A model generated the notes under the pieces. That model was not told the origin of the DNA and searched no databases. It worked only from the letters and a program-made list of their open reading frames with translations. A stretch of DNA of 33,326 nt from DTSX01 sp964633465 (lineage in GTDB: Bacteria; Pseudomonadota; Gammaproteobacteria; Steroidobacterales; UBA11654), in the NCBI GenBank assembly GCA_964633465.1, contig CAZWGB010000011.1, positions 1-33,326 on the forward strand. Direction: 5' to 3'. Below, piece by piece: positions 8,331 through 15,247 of this stretch (position 1 is its first letter; each line of letters starts with the position of its first letter). Made by a program: the position numbers and the translations under genes.

Positions 8331-8841
8331 CAAAATTCTCTATGACCTGCTTTGCCAGGCTACGGGGATTGTGTCCCTCAGTGTCAACAATCGTATCAGC
8401 AATTGACTCGTATAGGCCTTTTCTTTTTTGCATTAGTTCTTGGAGCTTCTGCTTGGGCTCCACGTTTTGCAACAAAGGTCTTTTGCTGTTGGGTTTTGCC
8501 CTCAAGACTTGATCCTCAATACTCGTTTCCAAATACACAACAAAACCATTGTTTGCCAAACAACGACGATTATTTTCCGATTCTATTGCCCCACCTCCAG
8601 TTGCTAAAACAATGTTTTTCTTTTGTGTTATTGATGCCACGAGTTTTTCTTCCCGTTTGCGAAACCCTCTTTCACCCTCAACATCAAAAACATATGAGAT
8701 ATCAACTCCTGTGCTTGCTTCAATTTCATGATCTGTGTCAAGAAATTCTTTGGCCAAGGCTTTAGCGATAATTACACCAACACTGGTCTTACCAGATCCC
8801 ATGGGGCCTATGAGAAATATATTTTTGTTGTTTTCTAGCAT
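8305..8841 (-). CDS. aroK: shikimate kinase
   Basis: A 178-residue P-loop kinase that phosphorylates shikimate at the 3-position. The Walker A loop GPMGSGKTS is at 12-20. The shikimate-binding residues are present: LDTD with Asp35 and Asp37, Arg58 in GERGFRKRE, the GGG loop at 82-84 in ATGGGAI, and the lid arginine in KRPLL (Arg121). The start is the ATG at 8841. It is followed by aroB with a short overlap and preceded, 86 bp away, by gltA on the same strand. AroK versus AroL cannot be separated by motif alone, but linkage to aroB argues for AroK. Confidence 0.95.
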   Translation of the reverse strand: MLENNKNIFLIGPMGSGKTSVGVIIAKALAKEFLDTDHEIEASTGVDISYVFDVEGERGFRKREEKLVASITQKKNIVLATGGGAIESENNRRCLANNGFVVYLETSIEDQVLRAKPNSKRPLLQNVEPKQKLQELMQKRKGLYESIADTIVDTEGHNPRSLAKQVIENFDAHRNSKP

Positions 8842-8857
8842 TGTTTCTAAAAAGTTT

Positions 8858-8874
8858 AAGGTTACAAAAACCTT
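8858..8874 (-). terminator. weak stem-loop after gltA
   Basis: On the minus strand AAGGTT pairs with AACCTT across a 5-base loop and is followed, after AAAC, by a run of five T. It sits between the gltA stop and the aroK start, where it could end or attenuate gltA transcription. Only two of six pairs per arm are G-C, so it is weak. Confidence 0.3.
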
Positions 8875-8927
8875 TTTATTTTAAGGCATAAAATAGAGGA
8901 TTGTCTTTAAAACTGAATGTTTTTTGC

Positions 8928-10220
8928 TTAGCGCTGATCCAAGGGAATGTAATTTCTTTGTTTGGGCCCTAAATAAAGTTGCCTCGGCCTACCAATTCTT
9001 AAATTAGGGTTGGCCATCATTTCACACCAATGTGTTGCCCAGCCTACAGTTCTTGCCAATGCAAACATAACTGTGAACATTTCTTTTGGAAGACCCAAGG
9101 CTTGGTAAATAATGCCTGAATAAAAGTCTACGTTTGGATAGAGGTTACGATCAATGAAGTACCCATCATTCAGGGCAATCTCTTCCAACTCTAGAGCCAA
9201 TTCAAGCATTGGGTTGTTTCCATCATTCAATTCGTCTAAAACTTGATGACATGATGCTCTAATTATCGTAGCTCTTGGGTCGTAATTTTTATAAACACCA
9301 TGACCGAAACCCATGAGCTTAAACGGGTCATTTTTATCTTTGGCTTTTGCAATAAAATGCTTGATTCTGTCCTTAGATTGAATCTCATTAAACATTCTTA
9401 CAACAGCTTCATTTGCACCGCCATGTAATGGGCCCCAGAGAGCAGCAACCCCAGCAGAAATAGCAGCATAAGGATTGGTTCCTGAGCTCCCAGTTAAACG
9501 TACAGATGACGTGCTGCAATTTTGCTCATGGTCAGCGTGTAAAATTAATAAGACATCTAGGGCTTTGGAAAAAACAGGGTTTTTCTCATAATTGGCATTA
9601 CTGCCAAAAAATAAATTTAAAATGTTCGCAGAATAGTTGAGCTTCTCTTCGTAAGAGCCTACTGTTTTTTTGTTTATATGATTCAATATTGTGGCTGCCA
9701 GCATGGGCATCTTACCAAGGATTTGAAAGAAAAATGCTTCTCGATCTTCGGGATCTCTTATGTTGATCTCATTGTGGTAAATGGTTGATAAAGAGGCCAC
9801 TGATGTCATTAGCATACTCATTGGATGGGCGTTTTCTGGAAAGGTAAGTAAGAGATTTCTCACGCTTTTTTCTAGAATCATGTTGTCTTTAACCTTTAAG
9901 CGAAAATCATCAAGTTGATCGCTGGTAGGTAATTCACCATGATATAAAAGATAAGATACTTCTAGATAGGTGCTGTCTTGAGCGAGTTGCTCAATTGGAT
10001 AACCACGATATGATAATACGCCTGCTATACCATCAACATAAGTTACATAGCTCTCGCAACTTGCTGTTGAGCGATAAGACGGATCAAATGTGTACATGCC
10101 GGTCTCAGCGGTGAATTTTTTTAAATCAACAACATCCGCTCCCACCGATGATTTCTTGATATCCAAGTCTACCCGGTCACCGTTGTAGAGAAGATCAATG
10201 CTTTTATTTTCTTTACTCAC
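8928..10220 (-). CDS. gltA: citrate synthase (type II)
   Basis: A 430-residue citrate synthase that condenses acetyl-CoA and oxaloacetate at the entry to the TCA cycle. The catalytic triad is present: His266 in WGPLHGGANEA, His307 in GFGHGVYKNYDPRA and Asp365 in NVDFYSG. The N-terminal beta-rich extension with TFDPSYRSTASCES is typical of the hexameric, NADH-regulated Gram-negative type, and the length agrees with E. coli GltA. The start is a GTG at 10220 (MSKENKS). It lies 47 bp downstream of rpmE on the same strand, so cotranscription is possible. No sdh or sucAB genes are in the window. Confidence 0.97.
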   Translation of the reverse strand: MSKENKSIDLLYNGDRVDLDIKKSSVGADVVDLKKFTAETGMYTFDPSYRSTASCESYVTYVDGIAGVLSYRGYPIEQLAQDSTYLEVSYLLYHGELPTSDQLDDFRLKVKDNMILEKSVRNLLLTFPENAHPMSMLMTSVASLSTIYHNEINIRDPEDREAFFFQILGKMPMLAATILNHINKKTVGSYEEKLNYSANILNLFFGSNANYEKNPVFSKALDVLLILHADHEQNCSTSSVRLTGSSGTNPYAAISAGVAALWGPLHGGANEAVVRMFNEIQSKDRIKHFIAKAKDKNDPFKLMGFGHGVYKNYDPRATIIRASCHQVLDELNDGNNPMLELALELEEIALNDGYFIDRNLYPNVDFYSGIIYQALGLPKEMFTVMFALARTVGWATHWCEMMANPNLRIGRPRQLYLGPKQRNYIPLDQR

Positions 10221-10267
10221 TGGTTTTCAAAAAAGGAACAAAGCTATTCTTCATAGATAAAATGGCT

Positions 10268-10474
10268 TTATTCTTTGGCCCCGTAACGTCGTCTAAATTT
10301 ATCAACTCTACCAGCTGTATCCACAATTTTTTGCTGGCCGGTATAAAACGGATGACAGGCTGAGCAAATTTCGATACTCAAACTTTCCTTTAGTGTTGAT
10401 TTAGTTTGAAAGATGTTGCCGCATGAACAGGTAACAGTTATTTCATTGTAAGCTGGATGTATGTCTTTTTTCAC
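10268..10474 (-). CDS. rpmE: 50S ribosomal protein L31 (bL31), zinc form
   Basis: A 68-residue ribosomal protein bL31. It carries the four-cysteine zinc set Cys16, Cys18, Cys37 and Cys40 (TCSCGN and CSACHPFYTG), so it is the C+ form rather than the zinc-free paralogue made under zinc starvation. The HPFYTGQQK and GRVDKFRRRYG elements are family hallmarks. The start is GTG at 10474. It is the first gene leftward from the gene-free region holding the DnaA boxes. A TATAAT on the minus strand at 10512-10507 could serve it. Confidence 0.96.
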   Translation of the reverse strand: MKKDIHPAYNEITVTCSCGNIFQTKSTLKESLSIEICSACHPFYTGQQKIVDTAGRVDKFRRRYGAKE

Positions 10475-10506
10475 TATAAATCTCTGAATTTCTATCCTAG
10501 GAATGC

Positions 10507-10512
10507 ATTATA
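10507..10512 (-). promoter_or_regulatory. candidate -10 element for rpmE
   Basis: The minus strand reads a perfect TATAAT about 33 bp upstream of the rpmE GTG start, giving a leader of about 25 nt. No good -35 hexamer stands at 16-18 bp; a TTGCGT lies further, at about 21 bp. Position supports a promoter, sequence only partly. Confidence 0.35.
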
Positions 10513-10605
10513 TCCTATGCTTCTTTTTCAGGCACGCAAGCATAACCACTAGATAATGAATTTTCAAGAAATTCCAGTTACAGGTATGTAATTGGTTGGG
10601 ATATT

Positions 10606-10614
10606 TTATCCACA
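10606..10614 (+). promoter_or_regulatory. DnaA box 1, perfect
   Basis: TTATCCACA, identical to the strong E. coli R1-type DnaA box. It is inverted relative to box 2, which starts 6 bp after it ends. Confidence 0.6.
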
Positions 10615-10619
10615 AATTC

Positions 10620-10628
10620 TGTGGATAA
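10620..10628 (-). promoter_or_regulatory. DnaA box 2, perfect
   Basis: TGTGGATAA on the plus strand, that is TTATCCACA on the minus strand. It lies 12 bp (start to start) before box 3 in the same orientation. Confidence 0.6.
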
Positions 10629-10631
10629 CTT

Positions 10632-10640
10632 TGTGGATAT
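10632..10640 (-). promoter_or_regulatory. DnaA box 3, one mismatch
   Basis: TGTGGATAT on the plus strand, ATATCCACA on the minus strand, one base from the consensus. It borders the AT-rich tract to its right. Confidence 0.5.
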
Positions 10641-10682
10641 AATTGCTGCTGTCACTCAAAAGCCAATTTTTACAAGATCGGG

Positions 10683-10800
10683 TCAATTTGTATAAAAAAT
10701 CAGCAGTTTTTTATATTTTATATATATTTCATATACTTATTAAGAAATATTATTGTAACCGATTTAAATTACTTGCTATCTTTATAATAAATTTTCCATG
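10683..10800. other. AT-rich tract, candidate DNA unwinding element
   Basis: About 120 bp dominated by A and T with runs such as TTTTTTATATTTTATATATA and very few G or C. It lies immediately to the right of the DnaA box cluster, where an unwinding element would be expected. I saw no convincing E. coli-type 13-mer repeats or DnaA-trio series, so the role is inferred from position and composition. Confidence 0.4.
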
Positions 10801-10811
10801 TACATTTGGTC

Positions 10812-10820
10812 TGTGGGTAA
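10812..10820 (-). promoter_or_regulatory. DnaA box 4, one mismatch
   Basis: TGTGGGTAA on the plus strand, TTACCCACA on the minus strand, one base from consensus, on the far side of the AT-rich tract from boxes 1-3. Confidence 0.35.
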
Positions 10821-10918
10821 ATTTTCACTATTTTTAAAGCTGTTTTGTAAAACATTCCATTTTAAGATCAAAGGTTTATTGCAATAACTATGGTTCAGCG
10901 TATCTTTAGTTAAAGTTT

Positions 10919-11515
10919 TTAACTGTTTACCAGATAAGATTTTAAAGATCGAATTGCCTTACCTCTGTGACTTATTGTATTTTTTTGATCAGAATTAAGT
11001 TCCGCAGCAGTTAGGTTGGATTGAAAATCTACAAAAATAGGATCGTAACCAAATCCATTCTTGCCTTTTCTCTCTTTGGCAATGTAGCCTTCCCACTCCC
11101 CTACAAAAAAAATAGGTTGATCAAGATTGTCTGCTCCTAAAAAAGCAATGACGCATCTAAATCTTGCTGTCCTTTTTTCACTGGGTATGTTCTGCATTTC
11201 TCTGAGCAACTTATCGACGTTGTCATCGTCCGATGCATTGGCTCCAGCAAATCTTGAAGAATAAACTCCTGGCTGATTATCAAGTGCCGCAACCTCAAGC
11301 CCGGAATCGTCCCCTATAACAGGAAGACCGGTAATGTCGAAGACAGTTTTAGCTTTTAACAAAGCATTTTCATGAAAGGTTGCTCCTGTTTCTTCAATTG
11401 GGGGTATATCAAACGTTTGTTGTGGGACCAGATGAAACTGATTGCCTAACAATATTTGAATTTCTTCTACTTTATTAAGGTTAAAGGATGCCAGCACTAT
11501 TTTTTCAAAACACAC
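10919..11515 (-). CDS. rdgB: XTP/dITP diphosphatase (non-canonical purine NTP pyrophosphatase)
   Basis: A Ham1/RdgB-family house-cleaning enzyme that removes ITP, dITP and XTP from the nucleotide pool. Motifs include LASFNLNKVEEI near the start, GDDSGLEV, PGVYSSRFAG, NGFGYDPIF and the C-terminal SHRGKA. The start is unclear: there is no ATG in frame. GTG at 11515 (MCFEKIVLAS) or TTG at 11536 are the only choices ahead of the KIVLAS strand, and neither has a good ribosome site. A TTG followed by six A lies just out of frame at 11508; one more A would give MKKIVLAS, the usual family start, so a homopolymer error or indel is possible. It is divergent from gmk. Confidence 0.92.
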   Translation of the reverse strand: MCFEKIVLASFNLNKVEEIQILLGNQFHLVPQQTFDIPPIEETGATFHENALLKAKTVFDITGLPVIGDDSGLEVAALDNQPGVYSSRFAGANASDDDNVDKLLREMQNIPSEKRTARFRCVIAFLGADNLDQPIFFVGEWEGYIAKERKGKNGFGYDPIFVDFQSNLTAAELNSDQKNTISHRGKAIRSLKSYLVNS

Positions 11516-11581
11516 AAAATTAACATTACAATACAAGTAGGTTTGATACAGTTATTAATTATATATTATTAATAATTTTTT

Positions 11582-12199
11582 ATGGTTAACAAAAACGGAA
11601 ATCTAATAGTTATATCCGCTCCTTCTGGCACGGGAAAAACAACCATTGTTAAACAATTAATGCTAAAAAATAAAAATATCAAGGCCTCAGTTTCTTACAC
11701 AACCAGAAATATACGGCCCAATGAAACCAATGGTCTTGATTATGTTTTTGTTACATTACAAATCTTTGAATCAATGATTATACAAAACATGTTTCTTGAA
11801 TTTGCCAATGTATTTGGCCATTACTACGGTACGCCAACAAAAGAAACGTTGGAAGCATTAAACCAAGGCCAGACAATAATTCTTGAAATTGATTGGCAAG
11901 GAGCAGAACAAATCCGTATAAAACAACTGGGGTCTATGTCAGTGTTTTTGTTGCCTCCCTCAAAAGAGGAATTGAAAAAGAGGCTAACCGATAGAGCAAC
12001 GGATTCTTCAGACCAAATAGAACTACGTTTTCAAGAAGCCATAAAAGATATTGAGCAATACAGCAATTTTGATCGGGTGATTGTCAATAATGACATTGAC
12101 TCTACTTGTGAAGAGATTATGTCATTTGTTAACAACTCTCATGCTTCAGAACCAGCTGTTAATAAAGAAGCACTTGCAGTCATAAAAAGTTTTATCTAA
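11582..12199 (+). CDS. gmk: guanylate kinase
   Basis: A 205-residue cytosolic kinase that phosphorylates GMP to GDP. The P-loop APSGTGKT is at 13-20, followed by the GMP-binding SYTTRNIRPNE segment and the DYVFV element. The EIDWQGAEQI strand and LPPSKEELKKRL lid region agree with the bacterial Gmk family, and length is normal. ATG at 11582. It opens a long plus-strand run and is followed by rpoZ and spoT, the standard gmk-rpoZ-spoT order of Gammaproteobacteria, which links GTP supply to the (p)ppGpp enzyme. Confidence 0.96.
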   Translation: MVNKNGNLIVISAPSGTGKTTIVKQLMLKNKNIKASVSYTTRNIRPNETNGLDYVFVTLQIFESMIIQNMFLEFANVFGHYYGTPTKETLEALNQGQTIILEIDWQGAEQIRIKQLGSMSVFLLPPSKEELKKRLTDRATDSSDQIELRFQEAIKDIEQYSNFDRVIVNNDIDSTCEEIMSFVNNSHASEPAVNKEALAVIKSFI

Positions 12200-12275
12200 T
12201 TCTAGGGTCAAAAAATTTGACTTATTTTTGGAAGTGAGTAGCCTTAGCTCCTCTTCATTATTTTATAAGAAAAAA

Positions 12276-12533
12276 ATGGCTCGAGTAACAGTGGAAGATT
12301 GTCTTGAAAATGTTGATGGCATTTTCAATTTAGTAAAAATAGCCTCAAAGAGAGCAAGAAGAATTGCCAATGGAGGGGAGACATTACTCGAAGACGAAGA
12401 AAATGATAAACCCACAGTTCTTGCTTTAAGGGAAATTGCTGAAGGACATTTAGACAATGCCCTGTTCCACGCTACAGAAGATGATCTAGAAAAAGAACTT
12501 GCAGAAGAGTTGGCCAAATCCATAGAAGAATAA
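12276..12533 (+). CDS. rpoZ: RNA polymerase omega subunit
   Basis: An 85-residue omega subunit that helps assemble RNA polymerase and, in E. coli, forms part of a ppGpp site. It begins MARVTVEDCLENVD, continues with the ASKRARRIANGG helix and KPTVLALREIAEG, and ends in an acidic tail, all typical. The frame is open upstream to 12228, but the ATG at 12276 gives the family's standard N-terminus. It sits 76 bp after gmk and about 150 bp before spoT. Confidence 0.96.
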   Translation: MARVTVEDCLENVDGIFNLVKIASKRARRIANGGETLLEDEENDKPTVLALREIAEGHLDNALFHATEDDLEKELAEELAKSIEE

Positions 12534-12684
12534 GCATATTCGTCACTATCTCTCACGATACTATCAAAAAAAATTTCTAGAGCATCACTCTTGATTCAAT
12601 AATTCTTTTGGCGAAATAACGCTAGAAGATACCCTTTAAACTATTCCTTAAGTAAAATAGAGAGTGACAAATAGTTATTTTGGC

Positions 12685-14838
12685 ATGGAACAATTCTTAG
12701 AAAAAGCAGCAGTAATGCTGGATCAAAAACCATCTAAGCCTATGAAGCAGTTAATGGGTGATTTGGTTTATCTCGGTGCTACTGATCATCAACTGATCAA
12801 GAAAGCTTATGTCTATGCCAGTATTGCCCATGAACATCAATCTAGGAGAACTGGGGAGCCGTATATTCACCATCCTGTTGCAGTCGCTAAAACACTTGCG
12901 GAACTTCATCTAGACAAAGAATCCATTGCCGCTGGGTTACTTCATGATGTTTTGGAAGACACGAACTTAAGCACTGATTTCATAACCAAAGAATTTGGAG
13001 TAGAAATATTATCTTTGGTTGATGGTGTAAGTAAATTGGATCAAATAGAGTACGAAGACACTCATCAGGCACAAGCAGAAAATTTTAGCAAAATGATGCT
13101 TGCAATGGTTAAAGATATCAGAGTAATTTTAATTAAGTTGGCAGACAGGATGCATAATATTCAAACTCTAGATGCATTGGAACAAAAAAAACAATTTAAA
13201 ATAGCCCGAGAAACACTTCAGATTTATGCTCCAATTGCAAATCGCCTAGGCATTTATCAAATGAAAACTTTCCTGGAGCGCGAGGCGTTCCGTTATGCCT
13301 ACCCTTATCGACATAAAATCTTGAAAAAAGCATTAAAACGTAAAGCTGGAAACCAAAAACGAACGCTTAAAATAATTACTGGAAGAATTCGTAGAAATCT
13401 AAAAAAATCAAGCCTTGATGCGGAAATTCGGAGTCGAGAAAAAGCATTGTTCAGTATTTACAATAAAATGAAAAAAAGAAACCTGTCATTTGACCAAGTC
13501 ATTGACGTATATGGATTAAGGGTCGTCGTTGAAGATGTGGAACAGTGTTACCAAGTTTTAGGTGTGGTGCACCAAATCTACAAACCTATTGCAGGAAAAT
13601 TCAAAGACTACATTGCCATTCCACGAATCAATGGCTATCAATCCTTACACACAAGCTTGCTGGGACCTAATGGCACCCCAATCGAAGTTCAAATTCGAAC
13701 GAAAGCCATGGATAAAGTTGCAGAGTCGGGAATTGCCGCACACTGGAAATATAAATTGGATGATTCTGAAGGTGTTACTCCTCAAATCAAAGCAAGGGAA
13801 TGGCTTGCAACCATCAAGGAAATTCAAGGAACCGCCCATCCTGAAGAATTTCTTGAAAGCATTAAAGTCGATTTATTCCCTGACAAGATCTATGTATTTA
13901 CTCCCAAGGGAAAGATTTTGAGACTGCCGATCAATTCAACCTGTGTTGATTTTGCATACGCTATTCACACTGATGTTGGTAACAGTTGTATAGGCGCTAC
14001 AGTTGACCGAGTGCAAGCGCCTCTTAGAACCATTTTAAAAAGCGGACAGACCATTAACATCATGACATCGAAGTACTCTAATCCAGATCCCAGCTGGTTA
14101 AGTTTTATTACAACCGCGAAAGCCAGGCACAATATTAGAAACTACCTGAAGAAACTCAATGCTGCTGAAACAATTACCCTGGGTAAACGACTCTTTAACA
14201 ATGCCCTGACAACGCTTGGAAAAAAACAACGAAACATCCCCAAAAAACAAATCAATAATCTTTTGACTGACATGGCATTTACCAATACGGAAGAGTTGTA
14301 CGAAAGTATTGGACTGGGTAATAAAAACCCGATACTTATGGCTCAAATTCTCCTTGGCGAAATGGAGGAAAAAATTCAAGACAAAAATCATGCTCCTTTG
14401 TTAATCAAAGGCACTGAAGGAGTCTCAATATCGTTTCCAAAATGTTGTACCCCCATACCAGGCGACACCATTATTGGTCATTTAAGCACCCAAAGAGGAC
14501 TGGTGATACATAGAAGAAATTGTGCTCAAGTGGCTAATTTCAACAAACAGGGTAGTCGTTGGATTGGCACACAGTGGAGTGATGACATCCAACACACTTT
14601 ATCCACAGAAATCATGGTTCATGTCTTGCACCAACCTGGTTCATTTGCTGAGGTTGCTGGTTCAATAGCGGACAAAGGCTGCAATGTTGAACAAGTAGCT
14701 ATTTCTAAAGAATACGAAGATGATACTGTGGATTTGTTGTTTTTAATACAAATCAAGGATCGTCAAGAATTAGCCGTAGTGATGCGAGAAATTAAGAGCT
14801 TGAAAAATGTTTTAAAAGTTTCTAGGAATCTTCATTAA
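12685..14838 (+). CDS. spoT: bifunctional (p)ppGpp synthase/hydrolase SpoT
   Basis: A 717-residue RelA/SpoT homologue that makes and degrades (p)ppGpp. The hydrolase domain is intact, with HHP at 62-64 and the HD pair His87-Asp88 in LLHDVLEDT, plus KLADRMHN at about 151-158. The synthetase domain has DVYGLRVVV, KDYIAIPR and NGYQSLHTS. A TGS domain follows (DLFPDKIYVFTPKG), then a region with CCTPIPGD and a C-terminal ACT domain. The intact HD site favours SpoT over RelA, as does the gmk-rpoZ-spoT-ridA-recG order. A GTG at 12664 is in frame, but ATG at 12685 is the simpler start. Confidence 0.95.
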   Translation: MEQFLEKAAVMLDQKPSKPMKQLMGDLVYLGATDHQLIKKAYVYASIAHEHQSRRTGEPYIHHPVAVAKTLAELHLDKESIAAGLLHDVLEDTNLSTDFITKEFGVEILSLVDGVSKLDQIEYEDTHQAQAENFSKMMLAMVKDIRVILIKLADRMHNIQTLDALEQKKQFKIARETLQIYAPIANRLGIYQMKTFLEREAFRYAYPYRHKILKKALKRKAGNQKRTLKIITGRIRRNLKKSSLDAEIRSREKALFSIYNKMKKRNLSFDQVIDVYGLRVVVEDVEQCYQVLGVVHQIYKPIAGKFKDYIAIPRINGYQSLHTSLLGPNGTPIEVQIRTKAMDKVAESGIAAHWKYKLDDSEGVTPQIKAREWLATIKEIQGTAHPEEFLESIKVDLFPDKIYVFTPKGKILRLPINSTCVDFAYAIHTDVGNSCIGATVDRVQAPLRTILKSGQTINIMTSKYSNPDPSWLSFITTAKARHNIRNYLKKLNAAETITLGKRLFNNALTTLGKKQRNIPKKQINNLLTDMAFTNTEELYESIGLGNKNPILMAQILLGEMEEKIQDKNHAPLLIKGTEGVSISFPKCCTPIPGDTIIGHLSTQRGLVIHRRNCAQVANFNKQGSRWIGTQWSDDIQHTLSTEIMVHVLHQPGSFAEVAGSIADKGCNVEQVAISKEYEDDTVDLLFLIQIKDRQELAVVMREIKSLKNVLKVSRNLH

Positions 14839-14845
14839 TAAAGCT

Positions 14846-15241
14846 ATGAATAAAAAAATAATATCTTCATCAAAAGCACCTCCCTCACTAGGCCCATACT
14901 CTCAGGCAGTTTGGGCAAATAATCTGTTGTTTCTCTCGGGACAAATTCCATTGAACCATCTGGGTGAATTGGTTGTTGGGAGCATCGAAAAACAAACGGA
15001 ACAAGTGTTTTCAAACATTAATGCAATCATCAAACAATCAGGTGGAACGTTGGATGATGTAATCAAGCTTAGTGTATTTGTCACAGATTTGGGTAATTTT
15101 GAGGCCATAAACAGTGTTATGGAGGCCTTGTTCTCGGAACCCTATCCTGCAAGAACCACCATCGAAGTGAGCGCTTTGCCAAAAAATGCAGCCCTCGAAA
15201 TAGAGGCATTGGTGAATATTGATCCTGATCAAAAAGGTTGA
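14846..15241 (+). CDS. ridA: RidA family enamine/imine deaminase
   Basis: A 131-residue RidA (YjgF/YER057c/UK114) protein, which hydrolyses reactive 2-aminoacrylate and related imines from PLP-dependent enzymes. Key residues are visible: GPYSQAV with Tyr18, SGQIP, Arg103 in YPARTT, and Glu118/Glu120 in ALEIEA, matching the active-site clefts of the homotrimer. It lies 7 bp after spoT. Its TGA stop (15239-15241) is directly followed, in the same reading frame, by the open frame of recG, with no space for a ribosome site between them. Confidence 0.94.
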   Translation: MNKKIISSSKAPPSLGPYSQAVWANNLLFLSGQIPLNHLGELVVGSIEKQTEQVFSNINAIIKQSGGTLDDVIKLSVFVTDLGNFEAINSVMEALFSEPYPARTTIEVSALPKNAALEIEALVNIDPDQKG

Positions 15242-15247
15242 TTCTGT

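Larger units (their letters stand above)
10475..10918. other. gene-free region, candidate chromosomal replication origin (oriC)
   Basis: This 444-bp stretch is the only long gene-free region in the window. It holds three DnaA-box-like 9-mers within 35 bp (10606-10640, two perfect), a fourth with one mismatch at 10812-10820, and between them a very AT-rich tract (about 10683-10800) that could unwind. Genes to the left (rpmE to pyrF) run leftward and 18 genes to the right from gmk run rightward, as expected for leading-strand coding around an origin; rdgB is the single exception next to it. Only two GATC sites are visible, so it is not an E. coli-like Dam-rich origin. No dnaA, dnaN or mnmG neighbour is present. 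Alternative: a DnaA-regulated promoter region. Confidence 0.55.

Noticed and set aside
10643..10837. 64-codon plus-strand open frame in the gene-free region
   Set aside because: It spans the AT-rich tract and the fourth DnaA box, its product is a low-complexity mix of Ile, Tyr, Phe and Lys, and no ribosome site or family resemblance is seen.
12263..12556. 97-codon minus-strand frame opposite rpoZ
   Set aside because: Antisense Ser-rich shadow of the well-conserved omega subunit gene.
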